NCBI GenBank assembly: GCA_026003335.1
Contig: BPHB01000001.1
Coordinates: 1,885,001 to 1,949,000, forward strand
Direction of reading: 5' to 3'
DNA from: Chitinophagales bacterium
Lineage (GTDB): Bacteria > Bacteroidota > Bacteroidia > Chitinophagales > CAIOSU01
DNA: 64,000 bases
The translations under genes were made by a program, and so were the position numbers. Under the pieces are notes generated by a model. That model was not told where the DNA came from, ran no database searches, and was given only the letters and a program-made list of their open reading frames with translations. Within the stretch, counting starts at the first letter, position 1; each line of letters opens with the position of its first letter. Positions 17,553 through 28,800 of this stretch are shown here, one piece after another.

Positions 17553-19306
17553 GAGCTCACGCTATTTTTAAGCACCACTGACTGGCTGGACGGCCCTTCA
17601 TCCGCCAATTTGATGTCTTTGACATTAAGCTCAATGGTGGTAATACCATTCCATTCATTTTTTTCAAGTGTGTAGCAGATATCAAATCGTTTTTCGGTGC
17701 CGGTATGAAAAATTTTTTCCGCCAGATCACCCATGCCAAAGGCAATGCCTTTACAGCAGCGCCCTTCATCCTGGGTAAGATCCAGCTTCAAATGGTCAAC
17801 GCCCACAATGCGGGAATAGCCCCGGTCACGAACATTGCGGCTCAGGAAAACCGGCTTCATATTACCTGGGCCAAAAGGAGCAAACTGACTGATGATGTGA
17901 TAGAATTTCTCTGTGATGTCGGCAAATTTCAGCTCTCCGTCAATATTGATTTCCGGGACCCTTGATTCCTCTGTAATCGTTGCGCGCACTACTTCTTCAA
18001 ACCGCTGGCAAAACAGTTGAAAATTTTCTTTCTTCATGGTAAGTCCAGCAGCAAACATGTGTCCGCCAAACTGCTCAAGCAGGTCGCTGCACTCTCTTAT
18101 GGCTTCATAAACATTAAATCCCTTCACTGAACGCGCTGATCCGGTAAGTAAGCCGTTGGATTCGGTGAAAATTATAGTCGGGCGGTAATAGGTTTCTATA
18201 AGACGCGAAGCCACGATGCCAATGACGCCTTTATGCCAGTGTGGCTGCGCCAACACGGTTGTGTAGCTGGACTGCAGTCGTGCATCCTGCTGAATCAGTT
18301 GCAATGCCTCAGCGGTGATGTCTTTATCAATTTGTTTGCGTTCGGAATTTTTTTGGTTAAGCAATCCGGCATGTGTATCGGCATGCATTTGTGTTTCAGC
18401 AATCAACAGCTTCACCGCATGTCGGGCATCATCCATCCTGCCAGCTGCATTGATGCGCGGACCCAGTATAAAGACAATATCTGAAACGGATATATCCCTC
18501 TTCAACCCGTTGACCTCTATCAGCGACTTCAATCCTTGGCCGGGGTTTTCATTCAGTCGCTTCAGACCATAATAAGTCAGTACCCGGTTTTCACCGGTTA
18601 TCGGCACAATGTCAGCGGCAATACTAACTGCTACCAGATCAAGATATTTCTCCACTACTTCAGCGGGTATGTTATTGCGCTGTGCAAAAGCCTGGATGAG
18701 CTTAAAACCAATGGCACATCCGCTGAGCTCTTTATAGGGATAATGACAATCCGGGCGCTTGGGGTCCAGCACCGCACAGGCCGGGGGCAATCTATCACCT
18801 GGCAGATGATGATCGCAAATAATAAAATCTATCCCCAGACTGGAGGCATAACGTATTTTCTCCTCCGCCTTAATGCCGCAGTCCAGCGCTATGATGAGAC
18901 TGAATCCGTACCTGCGGGCATAATCAATTCCTTGGGTGGATATGCCATATCCTTCTTTGTAGCGGTGGGGTATGTAATAATCAATCCGGTCATAAAACTC
19001 CTTCAGAAAGGAATACATCAGCGCCACGGCAGTGGTGCCGTCCACATCATAATCTCCGTAAATGAGAATTTTTTCCTGAGAGCGAAGCGCTTCTTCCAGA
19101 CGGGTGACCGCCTTATCCATATCCCGCATGAGGAAAGGGCTGTGCAAATGCTGCAGCTGAGGACGAAAAAAAAGCCGGGCATCTTCAAAAGTAGTAATCC
19201 CCCTGCAGACCAGCAGACGGCATATTACGGGATGAATTTTCAGCTCCCTTTGCAGAGATATCACCTGCTCTTCATCTACATCTGTTAGCAGCCAGCGCTT
19301 CTGCAT
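17549..19306 (-). CDS. recJ: RecJ, single-stranded-DNA-specific 5'-3' exonuclease
   Basis: DHH-family nuclease for recombination and repair, 585 residues. DHH motifs are visible as GDYDVDG (84-90), LDCGI (141-145) and CDHHLPG (164-170). The DHHA1 domain follows with the GPRINAAGR segment and a GGH motif ([11 protein letters not shown]), and the C-terminal OB-like domain closes the protein. ATG start at 19306. First gene of the recJ-lptB-GH3 run on this strand. Confidence 0.95.
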   Translation of the reverse strand: MQKRWLLTDVDEEQVISLQRELKIHPVICRLLVCRGITTFEDARLFFRPQLQHLHSPFLMRDMDKAVTRLEEALRSQEKILIYGDYDVDGTTAVALMYSFLKEFYDRIDYYIPHRYKEGYGISTQGIDYARRYGFSLIIALDCGIKAEEKIRYASSLGIDFIICDHHLPGDRLPPACAVLDPKRPDCHYPYKELSGCAIGFKLIQAFAQRNNIPAEVVEKYLDLVAVSIAADIVPITGENRVLTYYGLKRLNENPGQGLKSLIEVNGLKRDISVSDIVFILGPRINAAGRMDDARHAVKLLIAETQMHADTHAGLLNQKNSERKQIDKDITAEALQLIQQDARLQSSYTTVLAQPHWHKGVIGIVASRLIETYYRPTIIFTESNGLLTGSARSVKGFNVYEAIRECSDLLEQFGGHMFAAGLTMKKENFQLFCQRFEEVVRATITEESRVPEINIDGELKFADITEKFYHIISQFAPFGPGNMKPVFLSRNVRDRGYSRIVGVDHLKLDLTQDEGRCCKGIAFGMGDLAEKIFHTGTEKRFDICYTLEKNEWNGITTIELNVKDIKLADEGPSSQSVVLKNSVSS

Positions 19307-19388
19307 GCAAAGAATTTATTATCCGGATTAAAATGCCCCAACCTTACACCGAAGTTAAAAAGATTAAAGTATGGGATGTGTCGGATTT

Positions 19389-21452
19389 TCAATACCAAAA
19401 CACTTTTCTGACTATGACATTTCCCCGGTGAAGAACTTTCAGCAAGTAAATTCCCGGAGCCAGGGACGACAGGTCAACCTGCACAGTACCTGCGGCCTGA
19501 AAAGCAGGCAACAGCATTTTGCCGGAGATATCAGAAAGCCAGACACCTGAAGGCTGGCCATGAGGAAGGCTGAGCCGCATTGTACCGCTATCCTGATTCA
19601 CCCAGACATGTATTGGCATGTTTTCGGCAGAAAAAATTTTACTTATCACTCTGTCGGCTACAACAACGGAATCAGAAATCTGGCATCCGTTTGAATCGGT
19701 AACGGTTACTGCATAGGTGCCCGGAGAAAGGGATTCAATAGCCGGTGTGGTGGAATGCAGGGAATCATTCCACTCATAGCGGTAAGGAGGCAACCCTCCG
19801 GAAACAAGCGCTCTCACTGAGCCATTTGCTCCATGCACCGAGGAGTCAGCGATTAGAGTTAGCATGAGCGTATTGCGGCTGGTCATCTCAAAGTAGCGAT
19901 ATTTGGAGCAGCCCGTGCTGTCGGTAACTTTTACCCAGTATTTTCCTCTTCTCAGCCCAGTAAGATAAGAATTGGAGGAGCCGTCAGACCACAGATATGT
20001 ATACGGGGGTGCACCGTGAAGAGGAAAGAGAATAATAACACCATCATGATCGGAATTGCAGGTTGTAGGAACCACTGCGGCACTGATGGTGAAACAACCC
20101 ACACAAAGATCATTAAAGAGCATATTGACACTGCTGTGCAGATTGAGCCTGCCATTTGCTACCGTTCTTCCATCTAAATCAGATAAAATATCAGCACCCT
20201 GCAGCACATAATCTTTCACAATAAGCGCCCCGTGTGAAGGGTTAGCCTTGTATGCATCTATAAAGCCCCGACATGCTCCGCTATACAGTAAGGCTACTGC
20301 TGCGCTTACATGAGGAGCGGCCATGGAGGTACCTGAAGAGGTCGTATAAATGCCAAACTGACCGGTTGATAAAATGCCGGTTCCAGGTGCGCCCAGGTCA
20401 ACGGTTTCTGCTCCGTAAGCGGCCGTAGGACTTCTACGGTCAAAGCGGGTAGTGTTGGTTACTACTATCAGGTATTCGCTCGGACAGGAGGAAGGAATAT
20501 CTGATGTTGTATCTATATTGATATTGAGGTTAGCTGTGGACACCACACTGAGTATGCCAACGTTTCCCAGAGAATCATACATGGCACACCAGATGGGATA
20601 GTCTTCCGGATGCCCATAGTCTATTCCAAAAGATGAATTTACAGCCACAATAAAAGCGCCTTCGGCACCACCAGTCACTGCATACTGCTTGCGCAAGTCA
20701 TATATGTAACTATAGGCTTCTACTACCTGGGCTTCATCGCCATAGTCAGATAAGGCCACAGGTAATATGCGTGCGCCCCAGGCAACACCGCAAATACCTG
20801 TTGCATTGTTACATGTGGCTGCCGCAATACCACACACCAGAGAACCATGATGATTAGGGGGTATGGTTCCGGAATGATTGCCGGCATGCCAGCCATCATA
20901 GTCATCAATATATCCATTCTGGTCATCATCTATGCCATTATTCTTTATCTCATGACGGTTTTTCCAGAATGGAATATCCGGATGCAAAAGGTCAGCGCCC
21001 TGATCAACTACTGCTATAACCACGGAATCTCCCGAAGCAGTTACTCCTCCGTTGGCCAGTTCCCATGCGGGTACTGCCTTCACATCAGCTCCGGGCAACC
21101 CTTGAAACTGTCCGGTATTAAGCAGATTCCACTGTTCGGGAAACAGCGGATCATTCGGGACGTAACTTCTGAACTGAATGCGGTGATTTACTTGCGCCAG
21201 TTTCACCCGGGGGCTTGCCCTGCATGTTTTCAGCAGTTGCGCAGCGTTTGCTTTCGTGAAACTGAGCAGCCATATATTCCAGCTTTTTGATAGCAGACGC
21301 TTCTCCCGCGGAGCCACCGGTAAAACGGACAACAGTTCTTCTACGCGGGCATCCGACTCCAGATGCACTAGCACTTCTACCTGCCCCTGCGTCCGCATCG
21401 TGATGCAGAAAAAAGCACATAACACCAAAAGCACCGTTCTATATGCTCCCAT
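19389..21452 (-). CDS. Secreted subtilisin-like serine protease with SprB-like repeats and T9SS tail
   Basis: Peptidase S8 of 687 residues from ATG 21452, which places a signal peptide (ends near RTQGQ) right at the N-terminus; a TTG at 21479 would add nine residues and overlap kmo. Counting from this ATG, the catalytic residues are D150 (VVDQGADL), H202 (HHGSLVCG), N272 (AVNSSFG) and S376 (SGTSMAAPH). Two SprB-like repeats follow at about 455-605 (GAPPYTYLWSDG; GLPPYRYEWNDS). The C-terminal about 80 residues form a type A sorting domain ending in GIYLLKVLHRG. Predicted to be exported by the T9SS and act at the cell surface or outside. Confidence 0.9.
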   Translation of the reverse strand: MGAYRTVLLVLCAFFCITMRTQGQVEVLVHLESDARVEELLSVLPVAPREKRLLSKSWNIWLLSFTKANAAQLLKTCRASPRVKLAQVNHRIQFRSYVPNDPLFPEQWNLLNTGQFQGLPGADVKAVPAWELANGGVTASGDSVVIAVVDQGADLLHPDIPFWKNRHEIKNNGIDDDQNGYIDDYDGWHAGNHSGTIPPNHHGSLVCGIAAATCNNATGICGVAWGARILPVALSDYGDEAQVVEAYSYIYDLRKQYAVTGGAEGAFIVAVNSSFGIDYGHPEDYPIWCAMYDSLGNVGILSVVSTANLNINIDTTSDIPSSCPSEYLIVVTNTTRFDRRSPTAAYGAETVDLGAPGTGILSTGQFGIYTTSSGTSMAAPHVSAAVALLYSGACRGFIDAYKANPSHGALIVKDYVLQGADILSDLDGRTVANGRLNLHSSVNMLFNDLCVGCFTISAAVVPTTCNSDHDGVIILFPLHGAPPYTYLWSDGSSNSYLTGLRRGKYWVKVTDSTGCSKYRYFEMTSRNTLMLTLIADSSVHGANGSVRALVSGGLPPYRYEWNDSLHSTTPAIESLSPGTYAVTVTDSNGCQISDSVVVADRVISKIFSAENMPIHVWVNQDSGTMRLSLPHGQPSGVWLSDISGKMLLPAFQAAGTVQVDLSSLAPGIYLLKVLHRGNVIVRKVFWY

Positions 21453-21475
21453 ACCTTTTCTAAAATTAACCTCCT

Positions 21476-22813
21476 TCAAGATGAAACAGACCGGCAGAAT
21501 TCTTCAATCCATTGATCCAACAACCCGGTAGAGGGATCGGCCAGTTGTGCATAGAGTTGCTCACTGAGCAGTTTTTTCTCAAAGAAAGCATCCTGTTTTT
21601 TGCTTATCTGAAGGGCTTGGGAATAGGGCAGATGACTAAAGGTTACCATAGAATACAGCGGAACAAACTTATCCGGATGGCGTTCGTGCATAAGCAGTTC
21701 AATCTTTTTGCGAAGCACGAACTTTTCATCTGCCACCAGGTCGCGCATTTCAATAAAGTTGCGCAGGGCAAGCTCGGCAATGGCATCGGCATCGGGTTTC
21801 CTTGTTTTCTGAAATGCGGGGATAATCTTTGTCCAGTCATCAGCATATTCCTGCATCATACTATTGAGGATGGTACAGTCTTCAAATCCGGCATTCATGC
21901 CCTGTCCGTAAAAAGGAACAATGCCGTGGGCTGCATCTCCTATCAGCAGCACCTTGTTATCATAAGACCACGGATAACACCGGAAAGTAGCAAGAGAGGA
22001 AGTAGGATTGGAGAAGAAGGTTTCTGTCAGTCCGGGCATCAGCGGCACCACATCGGGAAAATGTTTTTGGAAAAACCGCATCACTGCCTGCTCATCCTGT
22101 AGTTTTTCAAAAGATTCTTCTCCTTCAAAAGCCAGAAACAAGGTAACCGTATAGCTGCCGTCAAGATTTGGCAGGGCGATGAGCATAAAGCTCTTTCTGG
22201 GCCAGATATGCAAGGCATGTTTAAACATCCTGAAGCTGCCATCTTCATGCGGAGGAATCGTTAACTCCTTGTAGCCGTGGTCAAGATAGCTTTGGGAATA
22301 GTTAAAGCGGTCTGTCTTTTCCAGCGATCTGCGTATGGCAGAAAACGCCCCGTCAGCAGCGAAAATGACATCGCTTTGCGTGAAGCCGTTTTTCAGAATC
22401 GCTTCCTTTTTCTGAAAATCATATCCTTCGCAAGGTTGTTCAAAGGTGATGACTGCTCCGGCACGCTCAGCTTCGGTCATCAGCAGTTGATTCAGGCCTG
22501 TGCGGGAAATGGAATTGATATACTGCCCTTTCCTGCCATAAGGCTGCAGTTCTGTGGTGCCATCAGGATGGTGAATCATCCGGCCATGCATTGGAATAGC
22601 CATTTTGCGGATAGCCTCTTCCAGGCCTACCTCCCGCAGGGCCCGCAGCCCGCGATCGCTCAGCGCGAGGTTGATGGAACGGCCCCCTCCGATGTTGTGC
22701 CTGCGCATGTCCGGACGCTTTTCATACACATGCACGCGATAGCCTCTCCGGGCAAGGAAGATAGCCCAGAGTGAGCCGACAAGGCCGCTGCCGATGACAG
22801 AAGCAGACTTCAG
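21476..22813 (-). CDS. kmo: Kynurenine 3-monooxygenase, apparently starting at CTG
   Basis: FAD-dependent hydroxylase converting kynurenine to 3-hydroxykynurenine with NADPH and O2. The FAD-binding start KSASVIGSGLVGS is encoded at 22772-22810, upstream of the first ATG. Other motifs are YEKRPDMR, GGRSINLALS, FAADGAFSAIR and LIGDAAHGIVPFYGQGMNA. From TAA (near 22850) to this segment there is no ATG, GTG or TTG; the best candidate is CTG at 22813 (445 residues, normal length). A start at the annotated-looking ATG 22735 would delete the GxGxxG loop and inactivate the enzyme. The C-terminal hydrophobic anchor of eukaryotic KMO is absent, as usual in bacteria. Its stop lies just upstream of the protease gene. 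Confidence 0.88.
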   Translation of the reverse strand: MKSASVIGSGLVGSLWAIFLARRGYRVHVYEKRPDMRRHNIGGGRSINLALSDRGLRALREVGLEEAIRKMAIPMHGRMIHHPDGTTELQPYGRKGQYINSISRTGLNQLLMTEAERAGAVITFEQPCEGYDFQKKEAILKNGFTQSDVIFAADGAFSAIRRSLEKTDRFNYSQSYLDHGYKELTIPPHEDGSFRMFKHALHIWPRKSFMLIALPNLDGSYTVTLFLAFEGEESFEKLQDEQAVMRFFQKHFPDVVPLMPGLTETFFSNPTSSLATFRCYPWSYDNKVLLIGDAAHGIVPFYGQGMNAGFEDCTILNSMMQEYADDWTKIIPAFQKTRKPDADAIAELALRNFIEMRDLVADEKFVLRKKIELLMHERHPDKFVPLYSMVTFSHLPYSQALQISKKQDAFFEKKLLSEQLYAQLADPSTGLLDQWIEEFCRSVSS

Positions 22814-22882
22814 AGGATTGCTAAAACAGTTGCGTGCTAATGATTAAAAATTAAAAGTACTCACCGGCAAAGAAAAAACAAA

Positions 22883-25800
22883 TCACGGATTTACTACAAA
22901 TGTGCCGTTGCTGAGGATGTTCATATTTGCTCCCGTCTGCACTTCGGCCGTTTTAGCCTTGCCGGTAATGGTAGCTGGCACTTCAAGCGTACCGCTGATG
23001 ACATGCGTTTTATTCACCGACTCATAGTTATCGCTGACAGTGATTTTATTGGAAGCACTTTTCTCTATATCCACATTATAGAATTTCTTCCCGTTGGAAG
23101 TGATGGTATTATTCGTATTGCCCTTGAATACCACCTTGCTGGTATTATAAGTAAATGTAGAGGTAGCCTCGCTTGTCCAGTTGCCATGCACGTTTAATAC
23201 ATTACTACCGGATATAATTAACGTAGCATCATTATCCAGATAGAGGTTGCGGGCGCTTTCCGTACTGCTCACTGTAGCATGGTTGGTGCCGCTCACGCAA
23301 TTGACGGCTGTAGTTTGGCTAACGATGTACACATTTGTGGTGGATGTGGGTATGCTGGTTGCCGCCACGAAGTTGCTGCCATTGAGCACATACCAGTTGC
23401 TGGCGCTGTTCCAGTTGGCGCTATTCAGCCCGTTCCACAAATAGTCATTTGTTGCCATTACCGGACTCACCGAAGCATTAATACTGGTCAGGTTGGGCTG
23501 TGAAATGACCACTGCTGTCTCAGTCCCATCGGCAAGGTTGCATCCCGAAACCGTGGCATTATACACCGGCCGGTAATAATAGGTGCCTGCCAGCGGAGGC
23601 GTGTCGGGTGAAGTCACTGTGGTGCCGCTGCCGCCCGGAGAGGTGGCGCGCACCCAACTTACGCTACCCCCCACTCCGCCACTAAATGAAGCATTGAGGG
23701 TAATCGGAGCGCTCAGACAGGCACTCGTGGGGGTTACCACATTTGTTGCCCAGGTGGGGTCAGCCACAACGGTGAGGGTTACGGAAGCACTGGTGGCATC
23801 GCAGCCGATACCGGTGGCAGGTAAGCGCCTGCGGTACTGGAAGCTGCCGGTAGCCGTAATACCGCTGATGGTCATCGTTGCAGAGGTAGTATTCGTGTAG
23901 GTTGCTCCTGCTGGCGTATTGTTAGACACCGTCACCCAAGCGCTGCCGTTGTAATATTCCCAAACGGGGTTCATGGTTCCCGTGCCGCCTGTGAGGTTGG
24001 AGGTAACATTGCTGGAGCCTCCCACACAGATGGAAGGATTGCTGAGCACGGGATTGCTTAAAGCCGGATCAATCACCACTGTCCAGCTTACGGAGTTCAC
24101 ATTTGAATTGCAGCCACTGGCGCTGCAATTCCGCCTGGATTCCATGATTACCGTACCGCTGGCCGTTGCCGTGATGTTGGGCACAGAAGTGCTCCATGCC
24201 GACCATGAGGTGCCGCCATTGGTGGAGTAGCGCATTTCGTCCTGGCAGGAGCCGGCACCTCCGCTGCCAAACTGGGTGACATTCACGGTGAGCTGAGCGC
24301 CAATACATACATTGGCATCCGATGGATTTTTGCTGATGAGGGGGGCAACCGGGTCATCCACAACAAACCACAGGAGAGATCCATTGCCGGCAGGTTCCCA
24401 TGCTGTATTGTTGCATCCGGCTCCCGATGTAGTTCTTTTGGTTTGGAAATAATATTCACCTGTGCCGTAAGTAGCGGTATTGATGGGGCCGGTGTAGGCA
24501 TTCCACGAGCCACTGGTGCCTTTGCGCCATTGAATTTCATCGGTAGCAGAAATGCCGCCCGTGCCACCGGTTATGGTAGGCACCAGCGAGGCACCAATGC
24601 AAACATACTGCTCTGAGGGACTGGACCGGGTCACCGCACCCGCAACCGGTTGCGCAAAAATTTCCCATTCCACAGCAGGCGTTTCGGGAGAAGCTTCACA
24701 AGCCAGGCCATCGCAGACCCTGCGGGCTTTAATACGCACATAACCGGGGGCAACGCCCGCTGTGAGCGATGGGATGGCAGTTTGCCAGTCAGACCATACC
24801 CCGTCTGTATTCTGATAAGCATATTCATATACACAGGTACCGGCACCTCCTGTGCTACCGGTAGCGGCATTGACCGATAAACCCGTGGTGCCTTCGCAAG
24901 CCTGCGCAAAATTGGATCCGGCAGTTTTTGTAAGGTCATTCGGTTGGGTAGGCTGAGGGGTGATAGTGAAGGAAGCATACACCGGACGGCTCCAGCCGCA
25001 ACAGATTTCCCTCACACGATAACGCACTTTGTAACTGCCTGCAGCCAGTGCAGAAACATCCACAAGGGGATTGCTGGAGTTAATGGTTATCAGCGGACTG
25101 TTGGCATTGTTGGTCACCGCGCTGAAAATCACCCATTCGTATTCTACCTGCGTTCCCCAGGCATTGGTATGTGTGAGCTGAATTTCCGCTCCGGCACCTT
25201 CACACAACGAAGTGGGAGAAATGGTAATAACAGGCAGGGGACGATTGTCAGAAACAATACGCAGAAAGCCGGGGAAATCAGCCGGTGCAGTGAGGTCATA
25301 GGTTGCGTTGGTTGTGGTGCTGTAGATTTTGATATTTGTAGAGCTGGTCGTATAGGAGGTTTGTGTTTCATTGCGGTCATTGACAAAGGTGAGGCCGGAG
25401 GGAAGCGTCCACGTGCCGGAAGCTTTGTAGAGGTTGATTTCCGAGTTGATGCAGGGTTTGCCCTTGTCATGCAGAATGCGCACTACCGGAGATGTAGGTA
25501 TAGAGGTGGAGGGGTTAGAGGCGCCTGAGCCCACCACATACATCTGATAGGACACTCCTGGCGCGCCATCCTGGCCTCTGCCGCCAGCACCTCCTGGTTT
25601 GCCGGGCCTACCTCCTGCGCTGGTTGCACGATCACCGGAGCAGCCTCCATTGCCTGAGCCACCATTGCCACCGGAACCTCCGGCTCCTCCGCTTCCGCCT
25701 GAACCTCCGGCTCCGGCTGTACCGCTGCTTACCACGATATCTACTAAGTTGGCGCCTGTATTGGAATTGTTTCTGTAAATACCGAAGGAGCCTCCCCCGC

Positions 25801-28800
25801 CAAAACCACCGAAGCCGCCCTGGCCACCACCGCCACCACCTCCGCCACCGCCTCCGGAGTTACCATAGTTGTTATTCCAATACCAGCAATCTTCCCCCGA
25901 GCTGGATCCTCCGCCTGCACCACCACCGCCACCACTGCCATGTCCGCCCTGGGCAGCCTGTGAACTTGGCACATAGTAAGTGCCAAAGGAATGGTTAGGA
26001 CTAGCTGGGGAGCCAGGCGAATAACTGGGTGTGCCGTTGTTACCGGCAGTGGCATTATCATAGGCCCATTCGCCATCTGCACGGGAGCAACTGTGTGAGC
26101 TGTAATTATCCTGACAGGCGGTACCCGGAGTAGTGCCTCCTGATCCTCCGGCCACATTGGTTGACTGGCCGGCCGAACCATTACAGGGTCTGCTTCTGCG
26201 CCCGTTGCCGGCAGCATTGCCTCCGCGTCCGCCATTGCCTCCGTCACCTCCCCAGGAATTATTACCACCGGCACCTCCAGCGCCTCCGCTCAGAAAATCG
26301 GAGTCGTTGCAGGAATCTGTTTGCCCACTACCTCCATTACCTCCATTAGCGCCATTGGCACCGTTTGCTCCGTTTTCGCCTGCGCTGGCATTGCCGGAAG
26401 TAAACTGGCACCGGATGATATTGTAGTTAGAAGCGCCATTGAGCCATAAAGCATAGTTGGAGCTGCCTCTTCCACCCGATGAGGTGCCGGTTACTGCACT
26501 GGTAGTTACATTTATGTCCTGGAGGGTCCAATTGCTGGTGCCATTGGCAGCCATGCCAATGAGGTGGCGGGTGGTGGAGCTTACCTCAGTAACTGTAGGA
26601 TTAGAGCCAGTAGTAGTGGCGCTAAAGGTAATGTTGGTGCTGCCATCGTTTTGTTTTCTCCAGCCATTGGCTGCATCATATCTGCCTTCAATAATTACAT
26701 TGCTCGGGATGTCTACCCGTTGCGTCTCAGTATAGTTGCCGGTGGCCATGCGGATGTGGGTGCGCCCGCCCAGTTGGGAAATGGCATAGGCAAGCGTGGC
26801 ATAGGGATTATCCGGACCACCTCTATCAGAAGCATCCACACCACCATTAGCTGCAGGCCTCACATAGGCATAATTGCAATGCGGAGAGGCTACCTCTACA
26901 TTACAGGTGGATTGAAAACTTCCGCAACTGGTGTTATAGGTTACGGTAATCGTGTAGGTTCCCAGGGCAGTGGGTGCCGTCCATGTAACCGAACTGCCGG
27001 TGCCGGTGAAGGAGCCTCCTGAAGCCGACCAGGAATAGCTGGTCACCTGGTTGACCGCGCCAATGGCAGGCGGCTGCAGGGTGCCCAGAATGTGGCTGGA
27101 GCCGGGCAACACCAGGCCCCCGCAATTGGAAAACTGAATGGGTGGCGGATTATCGCCTGTGCCGTGCGGTGAGGGAAAGCCCGCAGGCGCGTTGCTGGTG
27201 CCATTCATTACATTGACTACCACGCGTGCGCAATTGGAATTGACTGTCCTGCCGCTCAAGCCGGATGGGCAATCGGAAGCGGTAACTACCACTCTATAAA
27301 GACGTGTGCCGGCAATCTTGGGGGGAGTATAGGTGGCATTGGTTGCCCCACTGATATTTTGCCAGTTGCTGGCTCCTGAGCAGGCAGTGTTGTTGGAAAC
27401 CTGCCACTGATAGGTAAGTGCCGTGCCTGAAGCCGTTACGCTGAGGGCGGGCATGGAGCCGCTAGTGCAAATATAAATGTCAGAAGGATGAGCCGTAATG
27501 GTGGGTTTTACGCAGTAATCAATGCGGATATAGGGCTTCAGCGTGGAATGCTGATAACCGTAGATATGATGATAGTCGCCATCATTGCCGGTACAGGCAC
27601 ATACACCTAAAAAACAACCGGTGCAGCAGTCATCTCCCCCGTTGTAAGCCCAGCCCATCGTGATTTGCCCTCCGGATAAGGCATTGGTGACATCGGTAGT
27701 GCTGGCAGCCTGGCTTTGCCAGCCGGTGCCGTTTTTGCCGGTGCCATTGTAGTAGCCATTGTTGTTGCGGACACGCTGACCGTCCACATCGCAACTGGGC
27801 TGGTTGGCCAGATACTCATTATACTGAACCATGCCGTGTTTGAGAAAGATGGCGTCACCGCAGGTTCTGCCACCATAGCGATACCAGTAGGTGGTAGCGG
27901 AGTTAATCACTGCATTAGTCGGTATGGAAGAGATATTAAATGAAGCATATCCATCCATATAGGGGTTTTCAAAGGGCCAGGTATCATCAATCCAGCCATA
28001 GCTGATATCATATACATAAACCCGTCCGGCATACGTGCCTACATAGCAATACCAACTTCCTGAATTATTGGGTCGGTTAGCAGTATGGGTGGGCCAGGTG
28101 CCTCCGGGATAATAGTCGGTAACCGGATCAATCGTTACCGGAAATTTGCGGTGGGCGGCTTCCAACCAGCTCAGCGGAACTAGTATATAGGTTGTGTACG
28201 AGCCGGCATTCTTTTTCTTTAAGACATAGCTGCCCTCCATCACGGCATCCGGGTTTCTTTTGGTTGTATCAAATTCTGTGTCACTACAGGAACCCTGAGC
28301 CATACGCTCAAAATAAACCGGACGCAGGATATTCAACATTGGCTCGCCTGAAGTATTTTTAAATGAGATGTCCTGAAGAAACTGCTGCGAAGCATTGTTT
28401 GCTGAAAAGGGTGGTTTTTCCACGCCTGTTCCTGCAAGCGCCCATTCCGCGGGTGCTTTTATTTCTTCGCGGAAAGCCAGATAAGCTGCCCCCGCCGGTT
28501 TGGAGGCCAAAAAAGCCGGACTGCGGAGGATATAATTCAGCTTTTTGCTGGTGATGGAATTTAGAATTACGGCATCGGTATAGGGGAAAATGTCTGCATA
28601 TACGAGGCTGTCCCGGCTCGCTTTGCCCCGGGATGCGGCATTGGCTTTTATTTCCTGCAGCGGTCTTCCATTTGCATCAAGCCACACCAGTACCGGCTCA
28701 GCCCAGTCTTCGTAGAGCTGACCATGGATTTTTGTGACAATGGACAAACCGGGACGTTCCGGAAAATACATTTTGTGTTTGTTGTGCACCGCAGCCCATT

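Noticed and set aside
25560-26400. Repetitive triplet-like DNA resembling a satellite or CRISPR-like array
   Set aside because: It is the coding sequence for glycine-rich protein tracts; units are irregular, in frame and without uniform spacers.
26133-26426. Proline-rich plus-strand frame opposite the glycine-rich tract
   Set aside because: Proline codons are simply the complement of glycine codons; it is a shadow.
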